Shown: positions 16,387 to 24,065, counted from the stretch's first letter. The stretch: DNA of 24,790 nucleotides from DAOUTY01 sp964453665 (GCA_964453665.1 CAYVQT010000046.1:1-24790), one strand, 5' to 3'. Notes: generated by a model not told the origin, from the sequence alone. A program made the numbers and translations.

Positions 16387-16448
16387 CTCAGATACCCCCT
16401 ATCAGATTTGGTCCCGGGAAGTTATTATCACCTGCCTCTTCTTTCTGG

Positions 16449-17645
16449 CTACCAGCTTCTTGGCAGTCCCAGCCCCAATGAACAGACAAGGTTTCTCATG
16501 ACCTCTGAGGTGCCGCCCCCCATGTTTAACCCCAAGCATAACTGGTAGTAATTCTCGAATCTACCCTGTAGCGGCGCCCACCTCGATTCTTTCACCTGGC
16601 CATATTGCCCCATGATATCACAGCCGGTGTAGGTCAGGCGCTGTAACAGCTCGCTTGCGAGAACTTTTGCTGCTGCTGCTAAAGGCCCTGCCATTATCAG
16701 GCCGCCTTTAATCTGGTTCCAGACTACGGAGTAGGCGAAGGCGCGACCTACATCGATCTCGATCTCTAGCTGGGCCAGTCGGTTGCGGATAAGGCGGTTG
16801 TCGGCCAGGATGTCTCCTCCCCACCTCGTCTCATGACAGAACTTCGTTAGTTCCTCAAGCTCGCGCTTGCAAAATGAAAACACGGCGATCATAGAACGCT
16901 CGAAGTTCGATGTCATCTGAGAAGCCAGCCAACCCTGATTCTCCTCGCCCACCCTATTGCGTGCAGGCACCCGAACATTATCGAAGTAGACCTCGTTGTA
17001 TGTATGGGAGCCTTCCATTGTTGTAATAGGCTTGATAGTGATGCCTGGGGCCTTCATATCCACCAGAAAGAAAGAGAGACCGCGGCTTCTCTTCTCGTCG
17101 GGATTTGTCCTGGCGAGCATATTGCACCAGTCGGCGCGGTGGGCACCCGTGGTCCATATCTTTTGTCCGTTTATGATGTAATCATCACCGTCTCTTACCG
17201 CACGGGTGATGAGGGACGCAAGGTCCGAACCGGCGTTTGGCTCGCTCCAGCACTGACACCAGAATCGCTCCCCCCTTGCCATGGGAGGCAGATGCTCCCT
17301 CTTCTGCTCCTCATTACCGCTCAGGAGGAGGCTGGGGGCCAGCACACCGACGCCGAGGGGATCGACACCGGCCCCTCTGTGGTATCCCATGACCTCGCTG
17401 AAGATAAACTGCTCTATGAGAGGAGCATCCTGGCCACCGTATTCCTCGGGCCACGGGCGGGAGAGCCAGCCTTTTGCCGCCAGCTTTTTTGCCAGCCGCT
17501 TATGAAATTCCCAGCATTCATCGCTGCCGTAGATAGCTTCTAACGAAGTCTCCCATTCGCGAGGGGCGCTTTTCATTTCCTCCCTGTAGAAATCGTCGAA
17601 TTCTTCTCGTAAAGCCTCTTCTTTCGGGCTGAATCTGAAATCCAT
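16449..17645 (-). CDS. Acyl-CoA dehydrogenase (ACAD B)
   Basis: This 398-residue flavoprotein begins MDFRFSPKEEALREEF, typical of FadE-type ACADs. The FAD/substrate segment reads CWSEPNAGSDLASL and INGQKIWTTGAH. The C-terminal part ends with NMGGGTSEVMRNLV. The usual C-terminal base is not present (Gly where medium-chain ACADs have Glu), but Glu249 in SNFERSM stands where isovaleryl- and long-chain enzymes place theirs. It is therefore likely active on branched or bulky acyl-CoA. The ATG at 17645 has AAAGGAG upstream. It follows the thiolase by 24 bases and precedes the FAS1-like dehydratase, matching dehydrogenation followed by hydration. Confidence 0.95.
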   Translation of the reverse strand: MDFRFSPKEEALREEFDDFYREEMKSAPREWETSLEAIYGSDECWEFHKRLAKKLAAKGWLSRPWPEEYGGQDAPLIEQFIFSEVMGYHRGAGVDPLGVGVLAPSLLLSGNEEQKREHLPPMARGERFWCQCWSEPNAGSDLASLITRAVRDGDDYIINGQKIWTTGAHRADWCNMLARTNPDEKRSRGLSFFLVDMKAPGITIKPITTMEGSHTYNEVYFDNVRVPARNRVGEENQGWLASQMTSNFERSMIAVFSFCKRELEELTKFCHETRWGGDILADNRLIRNRLAQLEIEIDVGRAFAYSVVWNQIKGGLIMAGPLAAAAKVLASELLQRLTYTGCDIMGQYGQVKESRWAPLQGRFENYYQLCLGLNMGGGTSEVMRNLVCSLGLGLPRSW

Positions 17646-17669
17646 TCCCGCTCCTTTGCGACTATTTTG

Positions 17670-18851
17670 TTATAGCCCCACGATGACGCAAGAGACAACG
17701 TTGTCTGCTGGGTGACCGCCCATGTTTTGCGTTAATCCTATCTTCGGGTCTTTAATCTGGCGGGGGCCGGCCTTTCCCTGGAGTTGCTTATACATCTCGT
17801 ACAGCATCCTGAGACCGCTGGCAGCCACAGGATGCCCGAAGCACTTCAGGCCGCCGCTGGGCTGCACCGGTAGTGTCCCATCCAGGTTGAAGAAGCCAGC
17901 CTCGAGGTCCTCTTTTACCTTTCCTCTTGAACTAAACTGGAGGTCCTCCATGATGATGGCCTCGTTTATGGAAAAGCAATCGTGTACCTCAGCCATGCTG
18001 ATCTCCTTCCGGGGGTTCTCTATGCCCGCTTCGGCATATGCCGCTAGCCCGGCACGATAGGTTGCCTCGATATGGGCGAAGTCGAAGTCGCTTCTCCTGG
18101 CGCCGTCGGCAGGGTTCGTGCATATCTGCAGGGCTTTAATGTTGACCGGATCGGGCCTCAATCTCCTGGCTTCGGAAGCTCGCATGACTATAGCGGCAGC
18201 CGCTCCGTCGCTTGTCCCACAGCAGTCGAGGATACCCAGCGGCCACGCTATCATCGGAGAGTTGAGCACCTGCTCTAAAGTTACCTCCCTCCGGAAATGA
18301 GCCTTTGGGTTCATGGCTCCGTTATGATGGCTTTTAACCGGTATATGCGACATCATCCTTTTACCCTCTTGTGGACTGAGTCTATAGCGGTGGAAGTAAC
18401 TCGTGGCCATCATAGCAAACAGGCCCGGCGCGGAGATAGCGGTTACCAGATTTGGGGTTCCTAAAGGGACCTGATTAGGGAGGCCGGCGATGCCCATGTC
18501 CTTGAGTTTTTCGGCCCCCAAGGCAAGTGCTATGTCGCATACGCCGCATGCTACCGCATAGGCGGCGTTTCTGAGGCAATCGGAGCCGGTGGCACAGGCA
18601 TTCTCCAGCCTGCTAACAGGCTTGTACTGAAGCCCCAACGTTCCTGCCAGTGACATACCCGTACATCCGGAGGTCTCCGTCCAGTGCCCGATCCACGCAG
18701 CGTCGATGTCCCTGGACTCAATTCCTGCATCCTCAAAGGCTTCGTAGGCTGCATCAACCATCAAGTCTGAAATGCTTTTATCCCATAGCTCACCGAATTT
18801 GGTGCAGCCCATGCCGATTATGGCTACCTTATCCTTGATACTCTCCACCAT
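17670..18851 (-). CDS. Thiolase, SCP2-thiolase/acetyl-CoA acetyltransferase-like (thiolase B)
   Basis: This 393-residue thiolase has the nucleophile Cys86 in LENACATGSD, the His-Asp-Cys motif H290-D291-C292 (AEVHDCFSINE), and His340 in GLKCFGHPVAASG. All catalytic parts expected for an SCP2-type thiolase are kept, unlike thiolase A. It cleaves or condenses 3-oxoacyl-CoA with CoA. The gene starts 4 bases after the HMG-CoA-synthase-like/DUF35 fusion, whose last codons supply the SD (AAGGAGTAAGG). Thiolases of this type commonly need a DUF35 partner, as in the archaeal thiolase/HMG-CoA synthase complex and in BbsAB, so the fusion upstream is the probable partner. Confidence 0.93.
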   Translation of the reverse strand: MVESIKDKVAIIGMGCTKFGELWDKSISDLMVDAAYEAFEDAGIESRDIDAAWIGHWTETSGCTGMSLAGTLGLQYKPVSRLENACATGSDCLRNAAYAVACGVCDIALALGAEKLKDMGIAGLPNQVPLGTPNLVTAISAPGLFAMMATSYFHRYRLSPQEGKRMMSHIPVKSHHNGAMNPKAHFRREVTLEQVLNSPMIAWPLGILDCCGTSDGAAAAIVMRASEARRLRPDPVNIKALQICTNPADGARRSDFDFAHIEATYRAGLAAYAEAGIENPRKEISMAEVHDCFSINEAIIMEDLQFSSRGKVKEDLEAGFFNLDGTLPVQPSGGLKCFGHPVAASGLRMLYEMYKQLQGKAGPRQIKDPKIGLTQNMGGHPADNVVSCVIVGL

Positions 18852-18855
18852 TTCC

Positions 18856-20325
18856 TTACTCCTTGATTCTTATCGGCCTGGCTTTCCAGTAGTAGTTGTG
18901 TATGCCTCTGTCGAAGAAAAGCTTCCTGAAAGTCATCTCTACCGGCATACCCACTTCCACTTGATCCGGGTCACGGTCTGTCATATCGAACATGCCCCTG
19001 CCCCCGCCCTCGAAATCGATAATGAGATTGGTAGCCGGTGGGTCCGGTGTGGTTGCGAGAATATCATGGGTGAAGTTGAATATTTTCGCCTTTTTCTCAG
19101 CGAATCTGTAGTCATCAAAATCGTCCTTGGCCTGACATATAACACAGATCCTGCTCGGTGTCCGGCCACCGGCGCTGGCAGGGGGTCGGTATTGGGGAGT
19201 GCCGCACTTATTGCATCTCACGCCGTAAAGACCGAGGATTTCCTTGCGGTCTCGCCGCAGCGCTGATATTGAAGTCGGTGTCAGCTCGGGGCGCTGTGCT
19301 GCCTCCATCGGAATGAGACCGCGCCAGCGGAGGTATCTTTCATAGTTCGTGAGCATCTTCTTTGATTCCAGATGGGCTTTAATGCCACGCCGATTCCTTG
19401 CTTTCGCTATGGCCTCTGTTACTTCGAGGACGAAAGCATCGGCCCCATTACCATAGCTGGCGAAGAGAATCTTATCCCCGGGCTTCGCTTCCTCGAGAGC
19501 CGCAACCAGCATCATCATCGCCAGGGCGGTGCCCGTATTGCCCACTGTCATGAACATGGGGTCCTGAACCTGCGCGGGATCGAATCCCAGCCCTCTGGCC
19601 AACCTGGTGTACGCCCTGACATCCAGCGGGGCATAATAGACTGCCTTTGCGAAATCACCTGCTTTCAGGTTGCATTTGTTCATCACACCGGACATGGCCT
19701 CGGATAGAATGGCGGAGTACCCGGTCTCAAGGACCATGCGGTCTTCCCAGGAGCGGACGAATGTGTCGGTACTGGCCCGCCATACTCCCGAGAATTCGTC
19801 ACAAATGGAGTAGGATGCCTCAACGCCAGCGATAACGTCGTCATCTCCGAGTAGAAAAGCGGCGCTGCCATCGCCGTAGCTCTGCTCCATGAGCCCGGAG
19901 GGCGCTCCCAGACGCGTATCGGCAGCAGCCACCACAGCGCGCTTTGCTGATCCGGCTTTAATGGCGTCTATAGCTGAGGTCATAGCGATAGTTCCTGCCC
20001 TCAGAGAGCCCCCGAAATCCGCCACTTTGATCTCGCGACGGAGATCGGCCACCGCGGATATGATGGCGGAGCTTTGCTTCTCGCTGTAGGGATGGGTCGT
20101 ACTGGCAACGAATAGACCATCTACCGTGCCGGGGTCTACTCCCCGCATACAGTCGATAACTGACTCCACCGCCATGGTTATGCTGTCCTCGTCGTAACTG
20201 GCTATCGCCTTCTCACCGGGCACAGACATCCCCAGCATGCCGATACCACCCCAGGCTCTATGAAGCTCGGAACGGTCAAGCCGGTGCAGCGGTATATAAG
20301 CACCGTATGAGGTTATTCCTACCAT
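18856..20325 (-). CDS. HMG-CoA-synthase-like domain fused to a DUF35 zinc-ribbon/OB-fold domain
   Basis: This protein has 489 residues. Residues 1 to about 305 have the thiolase/HMG-CoA synthase fold (SAKRAVVAAADTRLGAPSG, SYGDGSAAFLLG, VGNTGTALAM, FASYGNGADAF). A linker leads to a DUF35 unit: zinc ribbon C371-x2-C374 and C394-x2-C397, then an OB fold to the end. Against archaeal HMG-CoA synthases, as I recall their motifs, the catalytic Glu (SESHPY) is Thr76 in STTHPY, the Cys (CKAGT) is Leu108 in SLRAGT, and the His (FHQPN) is Tyr231 in YYAPL. It may be a non-catalytic scaffold that channels CoA substrate to thiolase B. The start ATG has a strong SD (AAGGAGG). It is the first gene of the right-hand run. 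Confidence 0.9.
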   Translation of the reverse strand: MVGITSYGAYIPLHRLDRSELHRAWGGIGMLGMSVPGEKAIASYDEDSITMAVESVIDCMRGVDPGTVDGLFVASTTHPYSEKQSSAIISAVADLRREIKVADFGGSLRAGTIAMTSAIDAIKAGSAKRAVVAAADTRLGAPSGLMEQSYGDGSAAFLLGDDDVIAGVEASYSICDEFSGVWRASTDTFVRSWEDRMVLETGYSAILSEAMSGVMNKCNLKAGDFAKAVYYAPLDVRAYTRLARGLGFDPAQVQDPMFMTVGNTGTALAMMMLVAALEEAKPGDKILFASYGNGADAFVLEVTEAIAKARNRRGIKAHLESKKMLTNYERYLRWRGLIPMEAAQRPELTPTSISALRRDRKEILGLYGVRCNKCGTPQYRPPASAGGRTPSRICVICQAKDDFDDYRFAEKKAKIFNFTHDILATTPDPPATNLIIDFEGGGRGMFDMTDRDPDQVEVGMPVEMTFRKLFFDRGIHNYYWKARPIRIKE

Positions 20326-20711
20326 ACCTTACCTCCTTCCAGGGCTCTTCTACTGGATTCGGTTATCTATGCAACTGCACAGCTAAGCTGATTATTAAGT
20401 GAATAGTATAGAAACACTGCCGTTATCGTATGGCATAAATCAGTAAAAGCTTGCCGGCTTCAGAATCCTCGAGCTGGAATTTCAGGCATTTACGCGTTCT
20501 AGAGATTATCGGGAGCTGATATAAAGTGGGGACATCGTAAACATTAGGGGTTTAGTTGTCAATATCCGTTTGCTTGAATCGATAGTGCCGAGGAATCGTG
20601 GCGGCAGCTCTTACTGTCGGGAGAACAAACTCGATATTCAGGAATTCGAGGAGCTTTGCCTGTTGCCTGAAAACCCTGGTCTTAAGTTCGCAGAACGCAC
20701 CAACTCCAACC
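20326..20711 (-). other. 386-base intergenic region before the HMGCS-DUF35 run
   Basis: No gene is supported here. It separates the PAC2 pair from the acyl-CoA run and holds the promoter candidate at 20534-20562, then a leader of about 200 bases with an 11-base palindrome CAGCTAAGCTG (20380-20390) and the strong SD of the fusion gene. I see no T-tailed hairpin after the PAC2 gene. Confidence 0.5.
20534..20562 (-). promoter_or_regulatory. Candidate sigma-70-type promoter for the HMGCS-DUF35 to CoA-transferase run
   Basis: The minus strand has a perfect TTGACA (-35, 20557-20562), 17 bases, and then TACGAT (-10, 20534-20539, 4 of 6 matches). It is the best-spaced box pair in the gap before the ten-gene run. 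Confidence 0.5.
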
Positions 20712-21539
20712 TCATTCCCTCAGGAATCCCTCAACTTCCATGGCTAGTTTCTCGTATTCCTCTTGAGCCAGGGTCTGGTTGCTTTCCAACCTCTGGATAT
20801 AGCCATCGACCTCAGGGGAATGCATTCTGATGTGAGCTATTTTCTCGTTCTGCCTCGCTGTATCCGCGTCGATATCACTGAAATCAAGCCCCAGAACGAA
20901 TCTTCTGTCGAGAAACTCGAGGGTCTTTTTCCAGGCCCTGGGGTCTTTGGACGCGACCAGATAGAAAGGTATTGGCACCCAGAGGCTGGCCGCTGCAATA
21001 TTTCTCCTCCTGGCAACCCATAGCAGAAAAGAGTTCAGAGTTGGTCGCTGACCGGGCGCGCTTTCATAATCGATATCCCTGGCCAGGTCGTACTGATTCA
21101 ATATCGCTTTCATATCCGGTGAGTTGGCTATTGCCAGCAGATCTCGGGGAGTGGTGTGAGCCCCTAGATAGACCATGCCCCCGACGGTGTATAGCTCTTT
21201 CGCATGGCAATAACGTTCGGCTACATATAAGACCGAGTCCAGGAATTTATACCACTCTGTTCTGGGTATGTTGCTCTTGAAAATCAACAGGTTTTTTCCC
21301 GGGCAGCAATAGAACTTGCTTTCCGGGAATTGGGCTACATTGTCATCTACCGAAACTCCCCCCAGCGGGAAGAAATCTGCAGGGTCGATTTCGGCGAACT
21401 CCTTGCATCCCAGTTTCTCATTCAAGTAGTCGATGACCCTGGCCCCCAACCGGCCAGCGTCCTCGTCCCAACCTGCTACCAGGGATGCGCCCTCTAATTC
21501 CGGCTCGAAATGGACTTTGCAGGGGTATTTCTCACTCAA
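20712..21539 (-). CDS. PAC2 family protein, second of pair
   Basis: This 275-residue protein is in the PAC2 family (archaeal/actinobacterial relatives of eukaryotic proteasome assembly chaperones; role in most bacteria unknown). It shares with the upstream gene the order: PELEGASLVAGWDEDAGRLG at the start, IDPADFFPLGGV, the middle part YTVGGMVYLGAHTTPR, and LWVARRRNIAAASLWVPIPFYL near the end, followed by a charged, probably helical tail. The start is TTG at 21539, sharing the four bases TTGA with the stop of the first PAC2 gene. That implies translational coupling and probably a heteromer. No membrane segments are seen. Confidence 0.85.
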   Translation of the reverse strand: MSEKYPCKVHFEPELEGASLVAGWDEDAGRLGARVIDYLNEKLGCKEFAEIDPADFFPLGGVSVDDNVAQFPESKFYCCPGKNLLIFKSNIPRTEWYKFLDSVLYVAERYCHAKELYTVGGMVYLGAHTTPRDLLAIANSPDMKAILNQYDLARDIDYESAPGQRPTLNSFLLWVARRRNIAAASLWVPIPFYLVASKDPRAWKKTLEFLDRRFVLGLDFSDIDADTARQNEKIAHIRMHSPEVDGYIQRLESNQTLAQEEYEKLAMEVEGFLRE

Positions 21540-22453
21540 CTCTGGTCGTCCCCAGGTTCTTTCTTGAAGAACTTGTCGATGTCCTCGAGTATCCTTTTTT
21601 TATCCTCATCGGTTATCGGCCCCGGCTCGGCTTGTTCAGCATGAGCCACACTTTTCAGTTTGTCGATCTGTTCTTTTATCTCAGGAGGGAAAACCTCATA
21701 CAGTTTGTCGATCTCCCCTTCACTTTTCTCGACGAGCGTAGCAATTCCCTCCATATCGACGCTAACTCCCAGGGCGGAAGTAAGTACCTCCACTACTGAC
21801 TTCGAAGCTTTTGGATAGGGAAAAGGAAGACCCTGGAGATAGACCGGTATCTCCCCCATCACGCAGATAGCTTCCATGCCTCTCCTCCTGGCCACACCTA
21901 GTAGAAGCCCGTTCAAACCGGTGATACTGCCCTGTCCTCCTCTTTCTTCAATGTCTGACATCAGCACGGTATTCTCATAGCGTCTTAGTTCATCGACCAA
22001 TCTTTCGGTGTTGGGTACCGCCCAGACTCTCGGCCTCGCGGTATGATGGATAGGCGATACAGCCGCTCCTGAGGTGTAGACCCTCTGACATCCGAACTTC
22101 ACGGCGACATCCAGGACAAGATTGGCCATCATATAAGCCTTCTCACCTTCAGCGTAGGGCTTTCCTCCCTCCGCTGGCTGTTCTTCTCCGATGAAAAAAA
22201 TCAGGTCTGCCCCCTCAGTTTTTACGAAGTAAAATTTACTGGCAGGAAACTCGAGCTCCCGGAGCTCGCCATTCCTGATAATAACCTTCTTGGGATAGAA
22301 GAAGTCCCAGGGTTCTATCTCTCCGAATTCCTCCGCCATCAAGGCTCCCCTTAAGGTATCAACCGCTATTAGCCCGATATTCCCGATTCCCGGCCAGCTG
22401 GCGATCAGGACGGGCTTCTCCATCTCTGGTTCCTTATAGAGCCTGATTCCCAC
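21536..22453 (-). CDS. PAC2 family protein, first of pair
   Basis: This 305-residue PAC2 protein is the more typical of the two: KPVLIASWPGIGNIG at the N-terminus, IEPWDFFYPKKV, RVYTSGAAVSPIHHTARPR, GLLLGVARRRGMEAICVMGEIPVYL. It ends in a helical, acidic and basic tail of about 50 residues (EQIDKLKSVAH... and DEDKKRILEDIDKFFKK) likely to form a coiled coil. The start is GTG at 22453 behind AAGGGGAG. The stop overlaps the start of the second PAC2 gene by four bases. No proteasome gene is in the window, so the family's chaperone role should not be assumed. Confidence 0.87.
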   Translation of the reverse strand: MGIRLYKEPEMEKPVLIASWPGIGNIGLIAVDTLRGALMAEEFGEIEPWDFFYPKKVIIRNGELRELEFPASKFYFVKTEGADLIFFIGEEQPAEGGKPYAEGEKAYMMANLVLDVAVKFGCQRVYTSGAAVSPIHHTARPRVWAVPNTERLVDELRRYENTVLMSDIEERGGQGSITGLNGLLLGVARRRGMEAICVMGEIPVYLQGLPFPYPKASKSVVEVLTSALGVSVDMEGIATLVEKSEGEIDKLYEVFPPEIKEQIDKLKSVAHAEQAEPGPITDEDKKRILEDIDKFFKKEPGDDQS

Positions 22454-22479
22454 TGCTCCCCTTTTCCTTAAATGTTATA

Positions 22480-22521
22480 ACCGCCTGGCTCTTATCCAGC
22501 TCTATTATACAACCAGGCGGT
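22480..22521. promoter_or_regulatory. Inverted repeat enclosing a TATAAT box before the PAC2 pair
   Basis: A perfect 9-bp inverted repeat (ACCGCCTGG 22480-22488, CCAGGCGGT 22513-22521) has a 24-base centre that contains TATAAT on the minus strand (22504-22509). No good -35 is placed upstream. It could be an operator over a PAC2 promoter, or a hairpin in the transcript from the MBL-fold gene. Confidence 0.4.
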
Positions 22522-22554
22522 ATCCCGTATTCGCCTAACAGTTCAACCTGATTA

Positions 22555-22573
22555 GGGCATGGTAACCGTGCCC
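22555..22573. promoter_or_regulatory. 19-base near-perfect palindrome right after the MBL-fold gene
   Basis: The sequence GGGCATGGTAACCGTGCCC is symmetric except for one T-G position. It lies immediately after the stop of the MBL-fold gene, upstream of the PAC2 pair. It has the size of a repressor site, and no T-run follows it on either strand. Confidence 0.4.
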
Positions 22574-23281
22574 CTACTCAGCCATACCGGCAAAATCAGC
22601 GACGGCGGTGCGGGCTCCATGCGTGATAGGCGGCCCGTGCCCGAAGCAGATAGCATCAAATTCCAGACTGGCCAGCCTCTTTATCGAACGTATTTCTTGA
22701 GCTATGTCAACAGTGAACAATCTTGAAGGCAGGCTCAGGCCGAACCTGTTAGCAAGCACATCGCCGGCGATGACTAAGCCTTCCTGTTCCAGATATAGAC
22801 AGATGCTCCCGGGCGTGTGGCCCGGCATGTGCAGCACCTTTATGCCGCCGAGCATTGGAAGCACGTCGCCGTCATTGACAGGCATGTCTACTACTGTTGG
22901 AGCTGCACCCCAAAGCACGTGCAGAGGGGCGAGGACCCTGCTCAGCCACTCCGGTCGCGCTGGCCCCGGTTGCGGCAGGCTGCCATCGATATACGGGACA
23001 TCAGCGGGATGTGCGATTACCCTGGCCTGAGTGAGCTTCTTCAGCGTGGCGAGGCTGCCAACGTGGTCTGCATGATGATGCGTGATGATAATGCTGTCGA
23101 TGTCGGCGGGGGAGTAGCCCAGCCGCTTCGCCACTCTCAGTATTTGCCAGGCCCTTCCCCTGAACCCGGTGTCGACTACGGTCAGCTTGCTGTCGAGCAG
23201 CAGGAAGACATTCGCACCTCCGACTCCCGTGCCCCATATCCCGCCAATCTGATACACGTGGGACGTAACTTGCATCGGCAA
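22574..23281 (-). CDS. Metallo-beta-lactamase-fold hydrolase
   Basis: This 235-residue MBL-fold protein has every metal ligand in place: H68-x-H70-x-D72-H73 (HHHADH), H155 in HMPGHTPGS, D174 in IAGDVLANRF, and H215 in CFGHGPP. VVDTGF (35-40) is the usual strand before the first metal motif. Glyoxalase II-like enzymes, thioesterases and lactonases share this pattern; the substrate cannot be named. It may hydrolyse a thioester or lactone. The start could be ATG 23281 or ATG 23275. A TTGACA-type promoter ends only about 16 bases before it, so the transcript would have almost no leader. It diverges from the methyltransferase-like gene and leads into the PAC2 pair after 120 bases. Confidence 0.92.
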   Translation of the reverse strand: MPMQVTSHVYQIGGIWGTGVGGANVFLLLDSKLTVVDTGFRGRAWQILRVAKRLGYSPADIDSIIITHHHADHVGSLATLKKLTQARVIAHPADVPYIDGSLPQPGPARPEWLSRVLAPLHVLWGAAPTVVDMPVNDGDVLPMLGGIKVLHMPGHTPGSICLYLEQEGLVIAGDVLANRFGLSLPSRLFTVDIAQEIRSIKRLASLEFDAICFGHGPPITHGARTAVADFAGMAE

Positions 23282-23296
23282 AGCTCCGCAACCGCA

Positions 23297-23325
23297 ACTT
23301 TAAGCAGTTAAGCATAGCTTGTCAA
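23297..23325 (-). promoter_or_regulatory. Candidate promoter for the MBL-fold gene
   Basis: The minus strand has a perfect TTGACA (23320-23325), 17 bases, and then TAAAGT (23297-23302, 4 of 6). Transcription would start about ten bases before the ATG at 23281. Confidence 0.5.
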
Positions 23326-23414
23326 CGGTTTTAAACTCGCTGAACGTTCCGTTATTTAGCGCAATCAATCAAACAATGCTGGGGATTGTTCAGATTGTGA
23401 GGCACGTCGGTGTA

Positions 23415-23451
23415 TTGACTGCAACCTTCAGCAATGTTAAATTGCAGTCAA
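23415..23451 (+). promoter_or_regulatory. Candidate promoter with overlapping 10-bp inverted repeat (methyltransferase-like gene)
   Basis: TTGACT (23415-23420), 17 bases, then TAAATT (23438-23443) fit a plus-strand promoter. The same stretch is a perfect inverted repeat: TTGACTGCAA at 23415-23424 and TTGCAGTCAA at 23442-23451. The arms cover the -35 and the end of the -10, which is where a repressor dimer would sit. The gene starts about 90 bases on. Confidence 0.5.
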
Positions 23452-23537
23452 GTTAGCGGAGCGGTGCCGCCGGGAATTTCGCTGCAGGTCAAACTGCGTA
23501 AGGCTGCGAGGTGGAGCACCGCCAGGAGGACACGAAT

Positions 23538-24065
23538 TTGTCAGCGAGTGAATGGAAAAGTACAAAGAGCATTTTTTTTAGCACCGTCATCACTATTCTG
23601 GGAATCGTCTGTTTCCCGGCCAATCCACTGGTCTTGACGGGTATCTTGGAAACGAGTTTCTATCTGCCATTGTTTGTTCTCGGGTGCATAGCCTGGGCAT
23701 TTGGTATGATACTGGTAATGTCACCTATAGTTATGTTCCGAAGCCACGGCGGGGTGTCTAAGGGGCGATCGTTTATAAATACTACCCGCCTCGTTGATAC
23801 AGGAGCCTACAGCTTGGTCAGGCACCCGCAATACCTGGGCGGCATTCTATCCATATTTGTTACGACACTGTTGTGGTATCCACACTGGTTGTTCGGTGTA
23901 CTGGGTTTCCTGGGCACGCTGGTAGTCTACCTGGGTGCTAAGGAAGAAGACCGAAGACTTGCGGAACAGTTTGGCGACGAGTATAGAGAGTACATGCAGA
24001 GAGTGCCGGGGATGAATTTCCTGTCAGGGCTCGTAGGGCTGCTGCAGCGTAGGAGCAGGCTGTAA
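23538..24065 (+). CDS. Isoprenylcysteine carboxyl methyltransferase (ICMT)-like membrane protein
   Basis: This is the only plus-strand gene. Starting at TTG 23538 it has 175 residues; AGGAGG (23524-23529) stands eight bases before this TTG, whereas the GTG at 23511 lacks a good SD. It has hydrophobic segments around FFSTVITILGIVCF, YLPLFVLGCIAWAFGMILV and ILSIFVTTLLWYPHWLFGVL. The family signature is GAYSLVRHPQYLGG and, at the C-terminal end, EEDRRLAEQFGDEYREYMQRVP, the SAM-binding region of ICMT/PEMT-type methyltransferases. It is likely to sit in the cytoplasmic membrane and methylate a carboxyl or lipid headgroup; the target is unknown, and bacteria usually lack prenylated CaaX proteins. 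It is not obviously linked to the acyl-CoA genes. Confidence 0.85.
   Translation: MSASEWKSTKSIFFSTVITILGIVCFPANPLVLTGILETSFYLPLFVLGCIAWAFGMILVMSPIVMFRSHGGVSKGRSFINTTRLVDTGAYSLVRHPQYLGGILSIFVTTLLWYPHWLFGVLGFLGTLVVYLGAKEEDRRLAEQFGDEYREYMQRVPGMNFLSGLVGLLQRRSRL

Noticed and set aside
20570..20830. An 86-codon plus-strand open frame in the gap by the PAC2 gene
   Set aside because: Half of it is antisense to the PAC2 gene, and it has no clear SD and no motif.
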